Assembly: GCA_963989245.1 (NCBI GenBank)
Contig: OZ022346.1
Location: 55,859,309 to 55,923,308 of the forward strand
DNA: 64,000 nt
Origin: Nansenia antarctica
Lineage: Eukaryota > Chordata > Actinopteri > Argentiniformes > Microstomatidae
Direction: 5' to 3'
Shown: piece after piece, positions 23,035 to 33,913 of the stretch
Layout of the letters: each line of letters starts with the position of its first letter
How positions within the stretch are numbered: the first letter of the stretch is position 1
Position numbers and translations under genes: made by a program
Notes under the pieces: model-generated
Seen by the model: only the letters and a program-made list of their open reading frames with translations
The model's database searches: none
What the model was told of the DNA's origin: nothing

Positions 23035-24060
23035 TAGCGACAGCCACAGCATTTAAAGAAAAAATAACGCACATTCTCCTGTCTTCGGTGCTGAGCTAAA
23101 ACTGTGCAGTAATATTGATACAAAATAAGGTAGCCCGCACTCACTTTTTCGTTGCTCCAATATTTTATTTAACAAGCAACAAGTCAAAAAGACGTTTCGA
23201 CCGTGAGGTCTTCTTCAGTATAACAGGAAACAGAAAAGAATGTCTTTTTTATACAAATGTGACATTGACAATCATTAGCCCCACCTGGTGTGTTGGAGCA
23301 CGTATCAGTGTAGACATGATTGACAAAAAGCACTATTCGTAATGGGGACGAGAAAAGTCCAGTAGCGGTACACTTTAAACAGGAAAAGCACAATGTCTCA
23401 TCTTTAAGATATGTAGGAATTGAAAAGGTGCATTACCCCAGACGGGGAGGTGACATAGATAATCTTCTCCTAAAAAGAGAAGTGTGGTGGATTGACTACT
23501 TGAAAACAATGGCACCTGTAGGCTTAAATGAAGACTTTGATATCAGGCCCTTTTTGTAAAACAGAGGGTCTATGAGTATAGCCTGTCTATGAATATTTGA
23601 GTATAGCCTGTCTATGAAAATGTGTTTGTGTTTTTGGCGATGTAGTCAACATGAAGTTTGAAATCAAATTTGAATATAGCCTGTCTTTGAAAATTTGTTT
23701 GTGTTTTTGGTGATATAGTCAACATGGAGGTCGAAATCAAGTTAGGATCTGATTTCGTGTATTTTCTAAATTTTGTATGTTTATATAAAAAAGAAAAAGA
23801 AAAAAGAAAAAAACAATACTATGTAATCATGTAACTTTTTGTCAATCATGTCTACACTGATACGTGCTCCAACACACCAGGTGGGGCTAATGATTGTCAA
23901 TGTGACATTTGTATAAAAAAGACATTGTTTTCTGTTTCCTGTTATACTGAAGAAGACCTCACGGTCGAAACGTCTTTTTGACTTGTTGCTTGTTAAATAA
24001 AATATTGGAGCAACGAAAAAGTGAGTGTGGGCTACCTTCTTTTGTAGCGACAGCCACAGC
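23035..24060 (+). mobile_element. Penelope-like retroelement fragment with inverted arms
   Basis: The 16-bp sequence TAGCGACAGCCACAGC flanks the insertion (23035-23050 and 24045-24060), a probable target duplication. Inside are two 212-bp inverted arms (23119-23330 and 23835-24046), about 95% identical by eye. Between them on the plus strand is the C-terminal part of a GIY-YIG endonuclease. Inverted terminal repeats plus this endonuclease are characteristic of Penelope-like elements. The reverse transcriptase and the GIY-YIG N-terminus are missing. 23051-23118 lies between the left duplication and the left arm and is unexplained. Confidence 0.85.
23338..23559 (+). pseudogene. GIY-YIG endonuclease C-terminal fragment (Penelope-like)
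   Basis: The frame ends at a stop at 23557-23559. Motifs read SPVAVHFKQEKHN, LRYVGIEKV, PRRGGDIDNLLLKREVWWID, and PVGLNEDFDIRPFL. The RGGD..LLKRE..WI and GLNEDF..FL blocks are the usual end of Penelope-like endonucleases. The N-terminal GIY and YIG motifs are cut off by the left inverted arm, so it cannot be active. Confidence 0.85.
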
Positions 24061-24109
24061 GACATAGCAGCTCATGATGAAACAACATCAGTTTTGTATT
24101 TAAGACAAC

Positions 24110-24197
24110 GCTGAGGTTACGCTGAGGTTACGCTGAGGTTACGTTGAGGTTACGCTGAGGTTACGCTGAGGTTACGCTGAGGTTACGCTGAGGTTAC
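24110..24197. repeat. 11-bp minisatellite (GCTGAGGTTAC)8
   Basis: Eight copies with exact 11-bp spacing; one has GTTGAGG. It begins 49 bases after the Penelope-like insertion. Confidence 0.97.
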
Positions 24198-24332
24198 GTT
24201 TGGGATATTTTTTCTGGGTGGCAAGATGGCAAGACCCTGCTGCTTTCCCCAGAGTGAAGCCTTGCTGTTATGGATTCACAGTTGTTACGTTTTGCCGTCT
24301 TGCCCTATAAATACATCAACATACTGTATATG

Positions 24333-25054
24333 ACATATTACACTCCTTCATATGTATATGACATATTACACTCCTTCATATGTATATGACATATTACACT
24401 CCTTCATATGTATATGACATATTACACTCCTTCATATGTATATGACATATTACACTCCTTCATATGTATATGACATATTACACTCCTTCATATGTATATG
24501 ACATATTACACTCCTTCATATGTATATGACATATTACACTCCTTCATATGTATATGACATATTACACTCCTTCATATGTATATGACATATTACACTCCTT
24601 CATATGTATATGACATATTACACTCCTTCATATGTATATGACATATTACACTCCTTCATATGTATATGACATATTACACTCCTTCATATGTATATGACAT
24701 ATTACACTCCTTCATATGTATATGACATATTACACTCCTTCATATGTATATGACATATTACACTCCTTCATATGTATATGACATATTACACTCCTTCATA
24801 TGTATATGACATATTACACTCCTTCATATGTATATGACATATTACACTCCTTCATATGTATATGACATATTACACTCCTTCATATGTATATGACATATTA
24901 CACTCCTTCATATGTATATGACATATTACACTCCTTCATATGTATATGACATATTACACTCCTTCATATGTATATGACATATTACGCTCCTTCATATGTA
25001 TATGACATATTACGCTCCTTCATATGTATATGACATATTACGCTCCCTAATATG
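24333..25054. repeat. 28-bp minisatellite, 26 copies
   Basis: Unit ACATATTACACTCCTTCATA followed by TGTATATG, with exact 28-bp spacing over 26 copies. Nearly all copies are identical; only the last three carry ACGCTCC. CATATGTATATG gives each unit a partial palindrome. Confidence 0.97.
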
Positions 25055-25990
25055 TCATCTCCTGTCTCCTGATTGATCTCCTATCTGCTGATTGGTTGGT
25101 TATACTCCTTACCACAAGGAATGGATGTGTCAAGTGTTGTGCCTCGTACTACAGGAAGTGTGCCAACCAGACCAAGGTGATGTCATTAGTTGGTGTTATT
25201 AGGTGATGTCATTAGTGATGTCATTAGTTGCATCACATAGTTGGTGTTATTACAACCAGAGCCTTGTTTTTAAATACCGTACAAGGCTCTGGTTCTAGCG
25301 TTCAAAAGCTATCTCTGCCATATCTTATCTACACTTCTTAACAAGCGTATGTGTTCTCACTCATGAAGTGAGTCATCTGTCCAGGAAGAAGAAAGGGTGA
25401 GAAAGGGAAAATGTTTCAGTCTCAAGCTCGTGATGCAGTTAGATGAACGAAGTCGCCATCTCATGTCAAATCAATAAAGAGCTTCAGCATCTTATATAAA
25501 TCTGTTGTGTGCCCAAAAACAATGTACCATTGCTATTCCAACGTCATACATTACATTTATTTATTTATATCTATGGCTTGCCTCTGGACATTTGTATTCT
25601 CTCTTAGACAACCTGTTCTGTGCCATACCTTGTTATCCAGATGTCTGCCATGATTCATTTGAATGCTATCTTGGGCCCATGTTGACTCTCAAGAGCTTGA
25701 TCCTGAATTTGATAGATAGAGTTGGAATTCAATTCACTTAAAAGCTGATATTGGGAATGGGAGAATGGTTGTCAACTCTTTCTTGATGCGAGGTCATGAT
25801 GATAGCTTGTGAGGTTATGTGGCCTGGTGATGACTGAGCTGTTATGTAACCCGGCTGGTTGAACCTGATCGGTCTCCTGGGCAGTGGGACTGACAAGTCC
25901 AGACAGACACGAGGGTGAGAATAACACACACGTGCAGCATGACGACTCATGACTTCTGTTCACCACTCCCTGATTCACCATGAATGACTG

Positions 25991-25992
<2 letters not shown>
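25055..25992. other. No gene recognised
   Basis: Unique-looking. A perfect 14-bp hairpin lies at 25254-25294 and a GTGATGTCATTAG-type short repeat at about 25170-25225. Confidence 0.45.
25254..25294. repeat. 14-bp perfect inverted repeat
   Basis: AACCAGAGCCTTGT (25254-25267) and its exact reverse complement (25281-25294) are separated by 13 bases. Confidence 0.9.
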
Positions 25993-26035
<43 letters not shown>

Positions 26036-26051
26036 CACACACACACACACA
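25993..26051. repeat. (AC)n microsatellite
   Basis: About 29 AC units with one G interruption. Confidence 0.97.
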
Positions 26052-26544
26052 CGCTGTCATCCACCCGTCACGCTGTTCAAACACGCAGAATAGGTGATGA
26101 TCCGAACGCGTCACTGTGAAAGGTAGACAAACAAGTAAAGCCTCACCTAGTGTGTACATGTCATCAGCATTAAGATGCTGAAATCACATTCAGTCATTCA
26201 CAGGCAACACGCCTGTACACACACACACAGGTGTTTCCTTGCCTATCAACCTCAACCTCTGCAAAGATTATTACACCAGAACTCACCACGGCTGTGCAGA
26301 GACACCTACACAAAAGAGACTCTCTGAGACAATCTGGGCTCCTCACATTGAAGCAGGATAATCCGCCAGCTCCAGCACACAGCACAGCTCTGCTCAGACT
26401 CCCACCCAGCCTCCCTGTCTCATCACTACCCACAATCCATCATCATTTCCCAGAGGCTCTGCAGTGCCGTCGCCCCGATTGCAGTTTGTTTTTCCTCCCA
26501 TCTTCAGAAATATAAATGTGCTTTCAGGGTGGCGGGTATTATCT
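26052..26544. other. No recognised feature
   Basis: Unique-looking intronic sequence. Confidence 0.45.
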
Positions 26545-26770
26545 CCCTCTCTCTCTCTCTCTCTCTTTTAATCTCTCTCTCTCTCTCTCCCTCTCCCTCT
26601 CTCTCTCTCTTTCCCTCTCCCTCTCTCTCTCTCTCTCTCTCCCTCCCTCTCTCTCTCTTCCTCTCTCTCTCTCCCTCTCCCTCTCTCTCTCTCTACCTCC
26701 CTCTCTCTCTCTCCCTCTCTCTCTCTCCCTCTCTCTCTCTCCCTCTCTCTCCCTCTCTCTCTCTCTTTCT
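26545..26770. repeat. CTCT/CCCT polypyrimidine array
   Basis: Imperfect (CT)n with CCCT and TTCC interruptions. Confidence 0.95.
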
Positions 26771-27390
26771 CAAATTCGCGTTTTGGGAAGTCTCGACTGG
26801 CTGGCCATGGGCTCGAGAGAGACAAAGCCTTTATGTCAAGAATCTAATACAATGCTCCCACAATGCAATGTTTCACATCTATATATACTTTCTCGTTTAG
26901 CACAGCGCTAGGAATACTAGTGGGACGGTCTGACTCGAAGAATCCGTGATGACAGTTGACAGTTAGACGTGAGATCCCAACAGAAACAGATGTCGTTTTT
27001 TGGGCGCCTTTGATCTTCTAATACAGATTTGTAGATCTGATCTGATGAGGCACGGATGACTCCTATGCGTCAGTGGTAAAAGATGCCAGAGTAAAATGTC
27101 AAGATGAGTCATGTTATGCCTTATGTTTGCATAATCTACCATCTGCACGTAGTATGTCTGTACCAGGATGTTCCATGGTCACTGAGATGGGTTCCACTCT
27201 CTGTCAGGTGCATTATTCGGAGGCATGTACCTCTAATGCTGCAAGACTAGTATATGGATCTCCCTCCTCTAACAGCTCATGCGGGTCACTGCCCCTACCT
27301 CTCTATCTGCCTCTTCTGTATCTGACTGTGTCACCAGGCGACAGGTGCCTTTCTTCTCCTTCACTTCTTCCTGAGCCTTCCCTCCTCTGT

Positions 27391-27391
<1 letters not shown>
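26771..27391. other. No recognised feature
   Basis: Unique-looking sequence between two polypyrimidine arrays. Confidence 0.45.
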
Positions 27392-27466
<75 letters not shown>

Positions 27467-27708
27467 ATTCTCTTTCTCTCAATGCCTCTCTCACTCTCTC
27501 TTTCATTCTCTTTCTCTCAATGCCTCTCTCACTCTCTCCCCCCTCGTTCTCTCTCCCTCTCTCTCCCTCGTTCTCTCTCCCTCCCTCTCTCGTTCTCTCT
27601 CCCTCTCTCTCCCTCGTTCTCTCTCCCTCCCTCTCTCGTTCTCTCTCCCTCCCTCTTTCTCGTTCTCTCTCCCTCCCTCTTTCTCGTTCTCTCTCCCTCT
27701 CCTTGTTT
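27392..27708. repeat. (CT)n and CTCTCCCTCGTT array
   Basis: Pure (CT)n at 27392-27463 passes into longer units of the form CGTTCTCTCTCCCTC. Confidence 0.95.
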
Positions 27709-27767
27709 CTTGCTGCAACTGGAACTCTGGAGCTGAACAATTACCCAGGAAGCATCCATCATGCCGA

Positions 27768-28800
27768 CTCCCCCACTCTCCCCTCACCACCCCCACTCTC
27801 CCTCACCCCCCCCACTCTCCCTCACCCCCCCCACTCTCCCTCACCCCCCCCACTCTCCCTCACCCCCCCCACTCTCCCTCACCCCCCCACTCTCCTCACC
27901 CCCCCACTCTCCCTCACCCCCCCCACTCTCCCTCACCCCCCCCACTCTCCCTCACCTCCCCCCACTCTCCCTCACCCCCACTCTCTCCCTCCCCCCCCCC
28001 CACTCTCCCTCACCCCCCCCACTCTCCCTCACCCCTCCCACTCTCCCTCACCACCCCCACTCTCCCTCACCCCCCCCACTCTCCCTCACCCCCCCCACTC
28101 TCCCTCACCCCCCCCCACTCTCCCTCACCCCCCACTCTCCCTCACCCCCCCACTCTCCCTCACCTCCCCCACTCTCCCTCACCCCACTCTCTCCCTCCCC
28201 CCCCCCACTCTCCCTCACCCTCCCCCACTCTCCCTCACCTCCCCCACTCTCCCTCACCTCCCCCACTCTCCCTCACCTCCCCCACTCTCCCCTCACCCCC
28301 CCACTCTCCTCACCCCCCCACTCTCCCTCACCTCCCCCCACTCTCCCTCACCTCCCCCACTCTCCCTCACCCCCCCACTCTCCCTCACCCCCCCCACTCT
28401 CCCTCACCTCCCCACTCTCCCTCACCTCCCCCACTCTCCTCACCTCCCCCACTCTCCCTCACCCTCCCCACTCTCCCTCACCTCCCCCACTCTCCCTCAC
28501 CTCCCCCACTCTCCCTCACCCCCCCCACTCTCCCTCACCTCCCCCACTCTCCCTCACCTCCCCCACTCTCCCTCACCCCCCCCACTCTCCCTCACCCTCC
28601 CACTCTCCCTCACCCCCCCACTCTCCCTCACCCCCCCACTCTCCCTCACCCCCCCCACTCTCCCTCACCCCCCCCCACTCTCCCTCACCCCCACTCTCTC
28701 CTCCCCCCCCCCACTCTCCCCTCACCCCCCCCACTCTCCCCTCACCTCCCCCACTCTCCCTCACCTCCCCCACTCTCCCTCACCTCCCCCACTCTCCCTC
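27768..28800. repeat. CCCCCCACTCTCCCTCA minisatellite, runs into the gap
   Basis: About 60 units of 16-20 bp, varying in the length of the C-run and CC to CT changes. It runs directly into the N gap. The Pro/Ser/Leu frames through it are not genes. Confidence 0.96.
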
Positions 28801-29000
28801 NNNNNNNNNNNNNNNNNNNNNNNNNNNNNNNNNNNNNNNNNNNNNNNNNNNNNNNNNNNNNNNNNNNNNNNNNNNNNNNNNNNNNNNNNNNNNNNNNNNN
28901 NNNNNNNNNNNNNNNNNNNNNNNNNNNNNNNNNNNNNNNNNNNNNNNNNNNNNNNNNNNNNNNNNNNNNNNNNNNNNNNNNNNNNNNNNNNNNNNNNNNN
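28801..29000. other. Assembly gap (200 N)
   Basis: Exactly 200 unknown bases, probably a placeholder length. The array on its left was not spanned. Confidence 0.98.
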
Positions 29001-29405
29001 GACCCGTAGCCAATGAGAGCCCTAACTCAGGAACCAGTGTCCTGTCCACCAGGTGCAGTGAATCAGCGATGACTCTCGGTGTCTCACAACAGTGATTCAG
29101 GAGTCGCAGGGTGACAGGAAGATTGACTCATGCCGTTACCGGAATGAGTAGAAGCTCTGTGGAGATAGAGGGCAGTGACGGGACTAGAGGGAGATATGGA
29201 TCTTCAGCTGAGTGTTCAGTCCCTGAATGTCATTGTTTTTGGACGTGTCGTTTCTTACTTCAGGGAGCTGATAGAGTGTGTGATAGAGTGTGTGATAGAG
29301 TGTGTGATGGAGTGTGTGTACCGCCTCGACTGAGTGATTCTGCTCCATAACGTGGAGTGGTTTACCCATCGCCAGATTCCGTTTGAAAGATCCGGACCCC
29401 TGGAC
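29001..29405. other. No recognised feature
   Basis: Unique-looking, with a short GTGTGTGATAGAGT tandem at about 29270-29320. Confidence 0.45.
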
Positions 29406-31556
29406 CAGTTTGGGCATCGGGGCATCGTCCCTCCATCGTCCCTCCATCGTTCCTCCATCGTTCCTCCATCGTTCCTCCATCGTTCCTCCATCGTTCCTCC
29501 ATCGTTCCTCCATCGTTCCTCCATCGTTCCTCCATCGTTCCTCCATCGTTCCTCCATCGTCCCTCCATCGTCCCTCCATCGTTCCTCCATCGTTCCTCCA
29601 TCGTTCCTCCATCGTTCCTCCATCGTTCCTCCATCGTTCCTCCATCGTTCCTCCATCGTTCCTCCATCGTTCCTCCATCGTTCCTCCATCGTTCCTCCAT
29701 CGTTCCTCCATCGTTCCTCCATCGTTCCTCCATCGTTCCTCCATCGTCCCTCCATCGTCCCTCCATCGTTCCTCCATCGTTCCTCCATCGTTCCTCCATC
29801 GTCCCTCCATCGTTCCTCCATCGTTCCTCCATCGTTCCTCCATCGTTCCTCCATCGTTCCTCCATCGTTCCTCCATCGTCCCTCCATCGTTCCTCCATCG
29901 TTCCTCCATCGTCCCTCCATCGTTCCTCCATCGTTCCTCCATCGTTCCTCCATCGTTCCTCCATCGTCCCTCCATCGTTCCTCCATCGTTCCTCCATCGT
30001 TCCTCCATCGTTCCTCCATCGTTCCTCCATCGTTCCTCCATCGTTCCTCCATCGTTCCTCCATCGTTCCTCCATCGTTCCTCCATCGTTCCTCCATCGTT
30101 CCTCCATCGTTCCTCCATCGTTCCTCCATCGTTCCTCCATCGTTCCTCCATCGTTCCTCCATCGTCCCTCCATCGTCCCTCCATCGTTCCTCCATCGTTC
30201 CTCCATCGTTCCTCCATCGTTCCTCCATCGTCCCTCCATCGTTCCTCCATCGTCCCTCCATCGTTCCTCCATCGTTCCTCCATCGTTCCTCCATCGTTCC
30301 TCCATCGTTCCTCCATCGTTCCTCCATCGTCCCTCCATCGTCCCTCCATCGTTCCTCCATCGTTCCTCCATCGTTCCTCCATCGTTCCTCCATCGTCCCT
30401 CCATCGTTCCTCCATCGTCCCTCCATCGTTCCTCCATCGTTCCTCCATCGTCCCTCCATCGTTCCTCCATCGTTCCTCCATCGTTCCTCCATCGTTCCTC
30501 CATCGTTCCTCCATCGTTCCTCCATCGTTCCTCCATCGTTCCTCCATCGTCCCTCCATCGTTCCTCCATCGTTCCTCCATCGTTCCTCCATCGTTCCTCC
30601 ATCGTTCCTCCATCGTCCCTCCATCGTTCCTCCATCGTCCCTCCATCGTTCCTCCATCGTCCCTCCATCGTCCCTCCATCGTTCCTCCATCGTCCCTCCA
30701 TCGTTCCTCCATCGTTCCTCCATCGTTCCTCCATCGTTCCTCCATCGTTCCTCCATCGTTCCTCCATCGTTCCTCCATCGTTCCTCCATCGTTCCTCCAT
30801 CGTTCCTCCATCGTTCCTCCATCGTTCCTCCATCGTTCCTCCATCGTCCCTCCATCGTTCCTCCATCGTCCCTCCATCGTTCCTCCATCGTTCCTCCATC
30901 GTTCCTCCATCGTTCCTCCATCGTTCCTCCATCGTTCCTCCATCGTTCCTCCATCGTCCCTCCATCGTTCCTCCATCGTTCCTCCATCGTTCCTCCATCG
31001 TCCCTCCATCGTTCCTCCATCGTTCCTCCATCGTCCCTCCATCGTCCCTCCATCGTCCCTCCATCGTTCCTCCATCGTTCCTCCATCGTCCCTCCATCGT
31101 TCCTCCATCGTCCCTCCATCGTTCCTCCATCGTCCCTCCATCGTCCCTCCATCGTTCCTCCATCGTTCCTCCATCGTTCCTCCATCGTTCCTCCATCGTC
31201 CCTCCATCGTTCCTCCATCGTTCCTCCATCGTTCCTCCATCGTTCCTCCATCGTTCCTCCATCGTTCCTCCATCGTTCCTCCATCGTTCCTCCATCGTTC
31301 CTCCATCGTTCCTCCATCGTCCCTCCATCGTTCCTCCATCGTTCCTCCATCGTTCCTCCATCGTTCCTCCATCGTTCCTCCATCGTTCCTCCATCGTTCC
31401 TCCATCGTTCCTCCATCGTTCCTCCATCGTTCCTCCATCGTTCCTCCATCGTTCCTCCATCGTTCCTCCATCGTCCCTCCATCGTTCCTCCATCGTCCCT
31501 CCATCGTCCCTCCATCGTCCCTCCATCGTCCCTCCATCGTCCCTCCATCGTCCCTT
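29406..31556. repeat. 11-bp minisatellite (CCATCGTYCCT), about 195 copies
   Basis: 2.15 kb of exact 11-bp units that differ almost only by T or C at one site. Because 11 is not a multiple of 3 and the unit makes no stop in any phase, all three frames on both strands stay open for over 700 codons (Glu-Arg-Trp-Arg-Asn-Asp-Gly type on the minus strand). These are shadows, not genes. Confidence 0.97.
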
Positions 31557-31654
31557 CCTGTGCCCTGGGGTAGAGGTTGCAGGTGGAACCAGAGCGCGCT
31601 GGTCGTGGCTCTTTCCCAGACCAGCAGCGACCCGTCTGTGAGCTCCTGACAGCA

Positions 31655-31768
31655 TCTGTCATATCCATCATATCCATCATATCCATCATATCCATCATAT
31701 CCATCATCTCCATCATCTCCATCATATCCATCATATCCATCATATCCATCATCTCGATCATATCCATC
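31655..31768. repeat. 9-bp repeat (CATATCCAT)n
   Basis: About 12 copies with CATCTCCAT variants. It lies 100 bp from the larger 11-bp array and shares the word CCATC. Confidence 0.95.
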
Positions 31769-33139
31769 AGTACAACAGGCTGCTGATTCAGACTCACGTT
31801 CCTGGTTCACCACTGGAGGACGCACGCACATAGTTTTGCAGTATTTTGCATTGAGCATCAGTACCCTTGTGCGTCAGAACTCCTCCTGCTAAGCGAGTTT
31901 AGTTGATTTACAAAAGGTCACCTGTAAAATCAATAAATAAAAAGCATATGATTTGCATTCATTCTGATTGCAAGCGGTAGAATTCACAATTAACCTGCTT
32001 TCCGTCCTCCAATTAGTGAGATGGAGTCACCTCGGGGTCGCTCTAATCAGTCTAATCAGTCCACCGTGTCAGTTTGAAGTTAACAACATCCCAGCAGCTT
32101 TCATCATGATGTGCGTGCCAGCTGAATGAGCATCGATCATTTAGGTTCTGTGGTGTCAAAGGTCATTGCACGGACCCAGGCAGGGTAGGCATGAAGCCCT
32201 GGAGGCAAAGACACGGTCCACATCGACCTCGCTGCCAAGGAACATCAGGGCGTTTTCAATAGTTTCGGTCTATTTGCAATGTGATGCTGTACGTTGATCG
32301 TCCCATGGATGATATTTTCCATTGGAAATCCATTTCAGGGTTCGATAGAACGACATGGTACTGTATGTTCCACTCTATGCAGCAGAGCGAGTGTCTCATG
32401 CAATCTAAAACAGCTGCAACATGTTAATAACACCCGCCTTCATATCCTCCATATCCATGTTCACTGGGATCAAAGGACCTAATCATGAACATGGGATATT
32501 TCTGAGTATTGCAATTACCTGAATAATATCCCCTCCCTCATACAGTCTGCTGCTTCTGCACCATCGAGGCGAGTACAGTATGTTCCCTGCTGTAGGTGAG
32601 CTTGTCTAACCGAGTTATCCAATCAGAGCGGTCCATCTTCAGCAGACGTAAGCTGTAATTTGAGTCCAACCCTGTGGTTGGCCTGAGTGAAAACATCTCT
32701 AATGCTTTAGGATCAGTGGTGCAAGTAAAGCATATGGAGTCTTTTAGGGAAGCTGGTCTTAGGGAAGCTGGCTCCCTGCTGACATTACTGAGATGATCTG
32801 GGGATGCTTGTGGTTAGGGAGCCCTGCCAACGACACTAGGCCGTCCCCCGGTCGAGAGCAGCTGTAAAACTGCACCAATGAGGCTTCTCAGAAACCGATT
32901 CATGAAGCTGAAAGAAAACAAACTGTAGGACCAAAAATACTGACTGAAATCATTCCCTCAAGACCATCTTAATCCATCGGGGCACTTTATTGGCTGGTTC
33001 GGTCACCTAGCCTGTCACAGCAGAGAGACATCTTCTGGTAATCCCTGGCGGTGGCTAGGAGTCCCCAGCGACGCTATCTGCTGTCAGACAGAATTACGAC
33101 ACGGGGTCCCTCACTGTCCCTCACTGTCCCTAACAGCCC
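31769..33139. other. No gene recognised
   Basis: The longest plain stretch in this part. 31980-32060 (ACAATTAACCTG, CCAATTAGTGAG, CTAATCAGTCTAATCAG) looks like possible regulatory sequence. No protein motif found. Confidence 0.4.
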
Positions 33140-33260
33140 TGCGGCTCTCTCGTCTCTTCCCTCTCTCTCTCCTTTCTCCTCTCTCTCCCCTCTGCCTCTC
33201 TTTCCCCTCTCTCTCCTCTCTCTTCCTCTCCTTCTCCTCTCTCTCCTCTCTTCCTCCCCC

Positions 33261-33299
<39 letters not shown>

Positions 33300-33890
33300 T
33301 CCTCCCCCCCCTCTCTCTCTCTCTCCTCTCTCCCTCTCTTTCCCCTCTCTCTCTCCTCTCTCCTCTCTGCCTCTCTTTCCCTCTCTCTCCTCTCTTCCTC
33401 CCCCCCTCTCTCTGCCTCTCTTTCCCCTCTCTCTCCTTTCTCCTCTCTCTCCTCTCTTTCCCCTCTCTCTCCTCTTCCTCCCCCTCTCTCTCTTCCTCTC
33501 TCCACTCTCTCTCCTTTCTCCTCTCTGCCTCTCTTTCCCTCTCTCTCTCTCCTCTCTGCCTCCTCTCTTCCTCCCCCTCTCCTCTCTCCTCTCTGCCTCT
33601 CTTTCCCCTCACTCTCCTCTCTTCCTCTCTTTCCCCTCTCTCTCCTTTCCCCTCTCTCTCCTCTCTTCCTCCCCCTCTCCTCTCTCCTCTCTTCCTCTCT
33701 TTCCCCTCTCTCTCCTTTATCCTCTCTCTCCTCTCTACCTCCCCCTCTCCTCTCTCCTCTCTGGCTCTCTTTCCCCTCTGTCCTTTCTCCTCTCTCCTCT
33801 CTGCCTCTCTTTCCCCTCTCTCTCCTCTCTCTTCCTCTCTGCCTCTCTTTCTCCTCTCTCCTCTCTCTCCTCTGTGCCTCTCCCGCGGGT
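33140..33890. repeat. CTCTCTCCTCT/TTCCCC polypyrimidine array
   Basis: Irregular units of about 16-50 bp built from CTCTCTCC, CTCTGCCTCTCTTTCC and TCTTCCTCCCC. Confidence 0.94.
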
Positions 33891-33913
33891 ATATCAGGCA
33901 TTCTTGTTATGAG

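Noticed and set aside
24333..25054. CRISPR-like regular array
   Set aside because: Direct tandem repeat with no spacers, in a vertebrate genome.
29184..31858. Very long open frames (over 750 codons) on both strands
   Set aside because: They arise because an 11-bp unit without stops keeps every phase open. The predicted proteins are pure repeats.
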